In this document: positions 59,706 through 64,000 of the stretch, one piece after another | Layout: the number at the start of each line of letters is the position of its first letter | How positions within the stretch are numbered: position 1 is the first letter of the stretch | DNA from: Brachybacterium sacelli | GTDB taxonomy: Bacteria > Actinomycetota > Actinomycetes > Actinomycetales > Dermabacteraceae | Direction: 5' to 3' | Assembly (NCBI RefSeq): GCF_017876545.1 | Contig: NZ_JAGIOD010000001.1 | Coordinates: 2,666,001 to 2,730,000 of the forward strand | DNA: 64,000 bases | Program-made: the position numbers and the translations under genes | The notes under the pieces: model-generated | Databases searched by the model: none | What the model saw: only the letters and a program-made list of their open reading frames with translations | Told to the model about the DNA's origin: nothing

Positions 59706-60587
59706 CGCCACGCTGCACCTGCGATGAGCCGCTTGGACGCGCAAGCTCAGCTGTCCAGGCGCTTTCGAGGCCAGGCCACACCTCCAAGCCCACCTCGACC
59801 ACCAGAACGAGGCCGCGCAGCACAGGACATGACCGGCCTCCCCACGCCGCTTCTCTTGTTTCCATACGGGTGCCTGGTCGGAGCTGGTATGGCCGCTCTC
59901 CTACGTCTCGGCAGGGAGGTCTGCGTGCTGGTCGTCGCCAGCCTGGACCGGCTCGTCCGCACCGTCCCCGCCTCCTCGCAAGTCGTTGCAGACCTCGACG
60001 ACGCAGGCGTGACCGTCTACGCCGCCGACCGCGAGCGCGCTCCTCGCCGACACGGCAATGCTGCCGGACATTCTGACCGCCGCGATCCGCTCGTCCATTT
60101 GCGACAGACACATCAAGCGCTGACCCGCGCGCGGCGCCCGCCCGGTCGGATCACGACACCTTCCGCGGCGAGTGCGCGCCTGACCGTCTGTTGGCTGACC
60201 CCGAACCGCGAGCCGACCTCCATGAGCGTCAAACCATCCGCGTAGAGTTCGACCGCCTTGGCGAGATGGGACTCATCGAGGCCGCGCCCGCGGATAGGGA
60301 CAGACCGGCGGACAAGATGCGCCGCCACCGTGCGGCGGTGAACACTGAACCGCTCACCCAGCTCAACAAGCGTCGCACCCGCCTGGTACCGGGCCACCAG
60401 CTCGTCTACTTGAGCCGGGATCAGAAAAGTTTGAGTCATCCCAACTGCACGGACCATCCGACCTCGCGAGTCCACCACAGTCGGCTCCAACGGCCGCCGA
60501 TCCGCCTTGTAGACGCTACGCGACCTGCGTGACGCCACGGTTACCAGGGCCGAGGAAGGGTTCTCAAACTCTCTACGGAGGTCCACC
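59380..60587. repeat. Inverted repeat with 42899-44106
   Basis: Contains the tetR 3' half, the resolvase remnant (59829-60111, plus strand) and the HTH gene. The repeat ends at GGTGGACC/60587, which I take as the right boundary of the element. Confidence 0.87.
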
Positions 60588-60589
60588 AC
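60113..60589 (-). CDS. HTH protein resembling a resolvase C-terminus
   Basis: 158 residues. Two HTH-like units: AQVDELVARYQAGATLVELG with FSVHRRTVAAHLVRR, and ELYADGLTLMEVGSRFGVSQ with QTVRRALAAEGV, as found at the end of small serine recombinases. Here it is free-standing and reads out from the att junction; in the other copy it is fused in frame to the integrase tail. It might act as an accessory DNA-binding factor. A start further inside (MTQTFLIPAQ) is equally possible. Confidence 0.55.
   Translation of the reverse strand: MVDLRREFENPSSALVTVASRRSRSVYKADRRPLEPTVVDSRGRMVRAVGMTQTFLIPAQVDELVARYQAGATLVELGERFSVHRRTVAAHLVRRSVPIRGRGLDESHLAKAVELYADGLTLMEVGSRFGVSQQTVRRALAAEGVVIRPGGRRARVSA
60577..60588. 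other. Putative right attachment site of the element
   Basis: GGAGGTCCACC marks the base at which the sequence shared with the integrase junction at 42899 ends and chromosome-like sequence begins. The integrase gene terminates at the matching GGTGGACCTCC. The core length cannot be fixed without the empty site. Confidence 0.55.
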
Positions 60590-60598
60590 AGAGAGAAA

Positions 60599-60635
60599 CC
60601 CCCTCCCGCCAGTCGAGAACTCGGTCGGGAGGGGG
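60599..60635. terminator. Strong terminator at the element/chromosome border
   Basis: CCCCCTCCCG (60599-60608) pairs perfectly with CGGGAGGGGG (60626-60635), followed by TTTT on the plus strand and by a T-rich TTTCTCTC on the minus strand. It would end the minus-strand peptide gene at 60682-60780 and lies beside the putative att site. Confidence 0.82.
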
Positions 60636-60681
60636 TTTTCTGATGCCCCGTGAGTGGGTCATCTGCAGGCTTGCAGGCTGA

Positions 60682-60780
60682 TCAATTCCGTGCCGCGGCC
60701 TCGTCCATGACGCAGACTCCGCAGTCGCAGTCCAAGTCCTCTCCCGCCAGGGGGTCATCCTCAACAAGTGTCTCAAGCAT
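60682..60780 (-). CDS. 32-residue acidic, Cys-rich peptide (possible RiPP precursor)
   Basis: ATG at 60778-60780 with GAGAGGAG seven bases upstream; 32 codons to TGA; terminator 40-80 bases beyond. The N-terminal part is acidic with leader-like LETLVEDDPLAGE. The C-terminal part reads DLDCDCGVCVMDEAAARN and carries three cysteines in CDCGVC. Ribosome-binding site, stop and terminator together argue for a real gene. Function unknown: metal-binding peptide, modified peptide precursor or small regulator. No modifying enzyme is visible within the window. Confidence 0.55.
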   Translation of the reverse strand: MLETLVEDDPLAGEDLDCDCGVCVMDEAAARN

Positions 60781-60970
60781 GGGGGGCTCCTCTCCGATGA
60801 AAGAGATCTTATCCGGCGAGTCGGACATTGCGGTCAGAGAGTCAGTCACGGGTGCATAACGTTGCTGACCTGGTGTGACAGACAGGTGTCGAACGGTCAG
60901 GAGGCGGGCCCGGACCGGGATGGAGGCGAGCCGGCCCCTGACCGCCGCAGCCGCGGCCCGGCGAACGACC

Positions 60971-61309
60971 TCATCCCAGCGGGATCGGCCGGAACCTCCC
61001 GCCGGTGCCGCAAGTCAGCAGCAGCGACTCGTCCGGGGCGATGCTCGCCCACGAGGACTCGACGTGCTCGATCACCGCGGCGAGCGCCGCCCGTGCCTGC
61101 TCGTCCTCGGCGCTGCGCGAGGTCTCCTCGACCTGGAAGCGAAGCACCAGGCGACCGACGCGACGGGCGCCGAGCACCGGCGCCTCGAGGTCGGTGCGCT
61201 CGACGTGGTGGCGACTGCCCAGCGCGAGCACCGCCTGCTCCTCGACCTGGACCGGCGAGGTGCCGGGACGCAGGGCGCCGACGGGCAGATGCATACGGTA
61301 GCTGGGCAC
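60971..61309 (-). CDS. Hypothetical chromosomal protein
   Basis: About 112 residues from a GTG at 61309 (VPSYRMHLPVGALRPGTSPV), soluble, with VGRLVLRFQVEETSRSAEDE and a C-terminal CGTGGRFRPIPLG. Frames beyond both ends are open, so the start is uncertain. No family recognised. Divergent from the hydrolase genes. The rest of 60781-60970 shows only the promoter region of the small peptide. Confidence 0.5.
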   Translation of the reverse strand: MPSYRMHLPVGALRPGTSPVQVEEQAVLALGSRHHVERTDLEAPVLGARRVGRLVLRFQVEETSRSAEDEQARAALAAVIEHVESSWASIAPDESLLLTCGTGGRFRPIPLG

Positions 61310-61373
61310 CTCGCCAGCGTAGCCCCGCCCGGGTACGCTCCCTGCGGGAGCCACGGACCGGGGGAGGGGTGCG

Positions 61374-62090
61374 ATGACCACGAGCATCGTGCTGATCCAC
61401 GCCATCCGCTCCTCGCGCACCATGTGGAAGGGGCAGGTGCGACGCCTGCGCAAGCGCGGCTACCAGGTGATCGCCCCCGATCTGCCGGGACACGGCCGGC
61501 GTCGTGGCGAGCCCTTCACCCTCGAGAGTGCGCTGGCGACCCTCGACGGGGCCGTCGCGGCCTGCGAGGAGCCTCCGCTGCTGGTCGGTCTGTCCCTCGG
61601 CGGGTACCTGACCCTGCACTGGGCAGCGCAGAACCCTCAGCGACTGACAGCGGTGGTCGCTGCGGACTGCACGATCGTGCCCGGCCCCGCGAGCGCCCGC
61701 CTGTACGGACTGTGGATGAGCATGAAGGACTGGCTGCCCGGGGACTCGGACTCCCGCGTGGCGCGCGCCTTCGCCCGACGCCACACCCGCAAGGCGGCGC
61801 GCCGGTACTACGGCGGCGGCCGCGCCCGCGGGGTGGTGCCCACGGTGGTGCGGATGATCGGGTCCCTCGACCTGCTCGCCGACGTCGGCGCGATCGACGT
61901 GCCGATCACCTTCGTCAACGGCGAGCACGACCCCTTCCGCCGGCACGAGGACCTGTTCCTGCGGGCGGCAGGTGACGGCGAGCTGGTGGTGCTGCACGAC
62001 GCCGGGCACATCGCGAACCTCTCCCGGCCCAAGCGTTTCGCCAAGGTGCTGCGCCGCGCAGCCGGTGCCAGGAGCGTGAGCGGTGTCTGA
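61374..62090 (+). CDS. Alpha/beta hydrolase 1
   Basis: 238 residues. HAIRSSRTMW (oxyanion loop position), PGHGRRRGEP, nucleophile GLSLGGYLTL, acid residue in NGEHDPF and catalytic His in LHDAGHIANL: a complete Ser-Asp-His set of the small esterase/lactonase-like hydrolases. Start ATG with GGGGAGGGG upstream. Overlaps the next gene by eight bases. Confidence 0.83.
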   Translation: MTTSIVLIHAIRSSRTMWKGQVRRLRKRGYQVIAPDLPGHGRRRGEPFTLESALATLDGAVAACEEPPLLVGLSLGGYLTLHWAAQNPQRLTAVVAADCTIVPGPASARLYGLWMSMKDWLPGDSDSRVARAFARRHTRKAARRYYGGGRARGVVPTVVRMIGSLDLLADVGAIDVPITFVNGEHDPFRRHEDLFLRAAGDGELVVLHDAGHIANLSRPKRFAKVLRRAAGARSVSGV

Positions 62091-62907
62091 GGCGGTCGTG
62101 CTCGTCCACGGTGCCCGGACCTCCTCGAGCCAGTGGGACCTGCAGCTGCCCGGGCTGCAGCAGGCCGGGTACAGGACCGTCGCCCCGGACCTGCCCGGTC
62201 ATGGCATGCGTCGCGGCGAACCGTTCACCCTCTCGTCGGCGACCGCGACGCTCCTGGGAGCGGTGCACGGGGCCGGCGCCGGCCCCGGTACGGTGCACCT
62301 GGTCGGATCCTCCCTCGGCGGCATGCTCGCGATCCATGCGGCCGCCGCGCTGTACGGGTCCGACATCGATCCCCCAGGGACGGGCGCCCACGGCTCGTCC
62401 GACACGGCGATGCGGAGCCCGCTCGCGAGCCTCACCCTCTGCGGCTCCGCCGTGCAGCCGAGCCCGCGCAGTGCACGCCTGTACGGCTTCGCCCTACGGG
62501 CGGTCGACCACCTGCCGGGTTCCGGGCCTCGGGGCCCCCGCCGGTCCGGACGAGAGCGGGCCGGCGACTCTTCCGTCCCGCTGATCCACTCCCTCGTGCT
62601 CGGCCCGCGCGGCGTGGAGGCCTACCGGCGCGGCGGCCGGGCCGGACCCGAGGTGGTGGTCCCCACTATGGCGGCGGTCACCGGGCTCGACCTGCGCGCC
62701 GAGCTCCGCCGCATCCCGGTGCCGGTGACGATCCTCAGCCCCCGCTTCGACCAGCTGCGGATGCACGAACGCTCCTTCGCCCGAGCCGCGCCGCGCGGAC
62801 GGGTGGTGACGCTCGGCTACGGCACCCACCTGGTGAACCTGACACAGCCGGAGCGCTTCACCGAAGATCTGCTGCGCGTGCTCGACGGCACCCCGCCGTC
62901 GCACTGA
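62083..62907 (+). CDS. Alpha/beta hydrolase 2
   Basis: 274 residues, GTG start inside the previous gene's end. LVHGARTSSSQWDLQLPG, PGHGMRRGEPF, nucleophile GSSLGGMLAI, and a C-terminal GTHLVNLTQP with the likely His; Asp in RFDQLRMHE. Clearly a paralogue of the preceding gene with an insertion (residues about 95-170), so a tandem duplication. Substrates unknown. 62908-63109 downstream holds nothing recognisable. Confidence 0.82.
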   Translation: MSEAVVLVHGARTSSSQWDLQLPGLQQAGYRTVAPDLPGHGMRRGEPFTLSSATATLLGAVHGAGAGPGTVHLVGSSLGGMLAIHAAAALYGSDIDPPGTGAHGSSDTAMRSPLASLTLCGSAVQPSPRSARLYGFALRAVDHLPGSGPRGPRRSGRERAGDSSVPLIHSLVLGPRGVEAYRRGGRAGPEVVVPTMAAVTGLDLRAELRRIPVPVTILSPRFDQLRMHERSFARAAPRGRVVTLGYGTHLVNLTQPERFTEDLLRVLDGTPPSH

Positions 62908-63109
62908 CCCCTCGGCCCGGCAGGTGGCCCGTGCGCAGGAGATGGCCGAGGGACCGAGCGCGGTGGCGCAGGGCAGGGAGGAGCGGGTTCCAGCCATGGC
63001 GCGCTCCTCGAGCCGGGATCCTCTGCACGGCGCGTCGGCCGGCGGCCCCGCCCGACGGACTGTGAACGCCGACGACATCCCCCGCCTCGCCCCGCCGTAG
63101 GCTGGGGCC

Positions 63110-63655
63110 ATGACCCATCCCGTGCTGCGCGTCGGCTTCGTCCCGGGCGTCGAACCCGACCGCTTCGTGCGCCGGTGGCGCGCGGGCCGCCGACCGGCGA
63201 TGCTCGACACCGTCCCCGTGCCCGTCTCGACCCAGCGCGAGGCGCTCGCACACGGCGAGGTCGACATGTGCTTCGTGCGGCTGCCACTTCCCTCCGAGGA
63301 CCTCCACCTGGTGCCCCTGTGGGAGGAGCGACCCGCGATCGTCGTCAGCGCCGAGAACGTGCTGAGCCTGTACGAGGAGCTGTCGGAGACCGAGCTCGCC
63401 CAGGAGACGGAGATCCCCACCGCCGGGCCCGACGACGCCGCCGAGCAGGTCGCGGTGGTCGCGAGCGGGGTCGGCTACACCCGCCTCCCGCTGTCACTGG
63501 CCCGACTCCACCATCGCAAGGACGTCGTCCACCGGCCCCTGACAGACGCCGACCCCACCCGCATCGCCCTGGCCTGGCCCCGCGCGGACGACGACGAGCT
63601 GCGCCAGGAATTCGTCGGGGTCGTCCGCGGCCGCACCCCCCGTTCCAGCCGTTGA
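63110..63655 (+). CDS. LysR substrate-binding-like protein without HTH
   Basis: 181 residues. [40 protein letters not shown] and [18 protein letters not shown] follow the effector-binding domain of LysR regulators, but the protein starts at this domain and has no N-terminal winged HTH. Start ATG at 63110. It may act as a stand-alone ligand binder; gene order suggests it belongs to the host chromosome. Confidence 0.72.
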   Translation: MTHPVLRVGFVPGVEPDRFVRRWRAGRRPAMLDTVPVPVSTQREALAHGEVDMCFVRLPLPSEDLHLVPLWEERPAIVVSAENVLSLYEELSETELAQETEIPTAGPDDAAEQVAVVASGVGYTRLPLSLARLHHRKDVVHRPLTDADPTRIALAWPRADDDELRQEFVGVVRGRTPRSSR

Positions 63656-63725
63656 GACGGCACCAGTCACGGCAGACCGACCCAGGCAGATCAGTCCAGA
63701 CAGCGAGTTCCCGAGGAGAGACCCC

Positions 63726-64000
63726 ATGACCGAGCAGCCCCGCATGAACGTCGAGAGCTTCAACCTCGACCATCGCACCGTCGCCGCCCCCTACCTGCGC
63801 ATCGCCGACCGCAAGGAACTACCCGGCGGCGACGTGCTGACCAAGTTCGACGTGCGCTTCACCCAGCCCAACACCGAGCACCTGGACTCCGAGACCGTGC
63901 ACTCGCTCGAGCACCTGATGGCCGAGCACATGCGCAACCATTCGGACGACGTCCTGGACGTCTCCCCGATGGGGTGCCGCACCGGTTTTTACGTGCTGCT
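63726..64000 (+). CDS. luxS: S-ribosylhomocysteine lyase LuxS (5' part)
   Basis: First 91 codons, continuing past the window. GAGGAGAG upstream. [20 protein letters not shown] and the zinc motif [11 protein letters not shown] (H-x-x-E-H) identify LuxS, with MGCRTGFY carrying the conserved Cys. It cleaves S-ribosylhomocysteine to homocysteine and DPD, the autoinducer-2 precursor. A housekeeping gene that fixes this end as chromosomal. Confidence 0.93.
   Translation, partial: MTEQPRMNVESFNLDHRTVAAPYLRIADRKELPGGDVLTKFDVRFTQPNTEHLDSETVHSLEHLMAEHMRNHSDDVLDVSPMGCRTGFYVL

Noticed and set aside
60500..60660. tRNA 3' end as integration target
   Set aside because: No cloverleaf or CCA arm is found at the border; the structure present is a terminator.

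Overview
High-GC actinobacterial DNA. The right edge (about 60.6-64 kb) looks chromosomal: two alpha/beta hydrolases, a LysR-type sensor domain and the start of luxS. Codon use and protein style suggest a Micrococcales host of the Brachybacterium/Brevibacterium kind; this is inference, because no rRNA or tRNA is visible. Everything left of about 60.59 kb reads as an integrative and conjugative element (ICE) or an integrated plasmid that has been heavily rebuilt by insertion sequences.

Layout. (1) 1-14.6 kb, minus strand: a tightly overlapping transfer and maintenance operon. In transcription order it runs ArdC antirestriction protein, prim-pol primase, DUF2637/SpdB-like membrane protein, unknowns, ParB-like protein, a VirB8-like protein, a cell-wall hydrolase, two small DUF6112 membrane proteins, VirB6/TrbL, SCO6880, VirB4-type ATPase, and the start of the VirD4/TraG coupling protein. 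(2) 14.8-28.4 kb: a chain of cargo modules, each an efflux pump or short-chain dehydrogenase with its own TetR, MerR or Rrf2 regulator and a member of one paralogous AraC-type regulator family. (3) 28.5-32.0 kb: the MobF relaxase-helicase TraA. (4) 32.07-35.94 kb: a type II CBASS anti-phage operon (patatin phospholipase, CD-NTase, E2/E1 protein Cap2) without a Cap3 protease. (5) 36-49 kb: a small membrane protein and an AraC/MFS/TetR module in two near-identical inverted copies. One copy is cut by an IS3-family element that itself carries an IS30-family element; a truncated large serine integrase and a kinase-like gene lie between or beside the copies. (6) 48.7-56.3 kb: more efflux and regulator cargo (MFS, heme-binding-type protein, MarR, DUF1348, TetR), an ornithine-cyclodeaminase-type enzyme and an unusual FNT channel fusion. 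(7) 56.7-60.6 kb: hybrid IS3/IS30 wreckage, the missing half of the split tetR, and the right ICE border beside a terminator and a tiny Cys-rich peptide gene.

How it fits together. The transfer operon and TraA would move the element, ArdC and CBASS would protect element and host, and the efflux/SDR modules look like a drug- or toxicant-response island in which nearly every transporter has a visible operator next to it. The most unusual structure is a repeated leader of about 155 bp corresponding to the first codons of traA. It occurs five further times as truncated stubs, usually just downstream of an AraC gene and next to a cargo module, and one end of the large inverted duplication falls inside such a stub. 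This suggests that the region around the relaxase start has acted as a recombination point for serial cargo capture. Stub and IS junctions also record a later rearrangement in which a segment of about 17 kb carrying an attP-like junction was inserted through IS3 copies.
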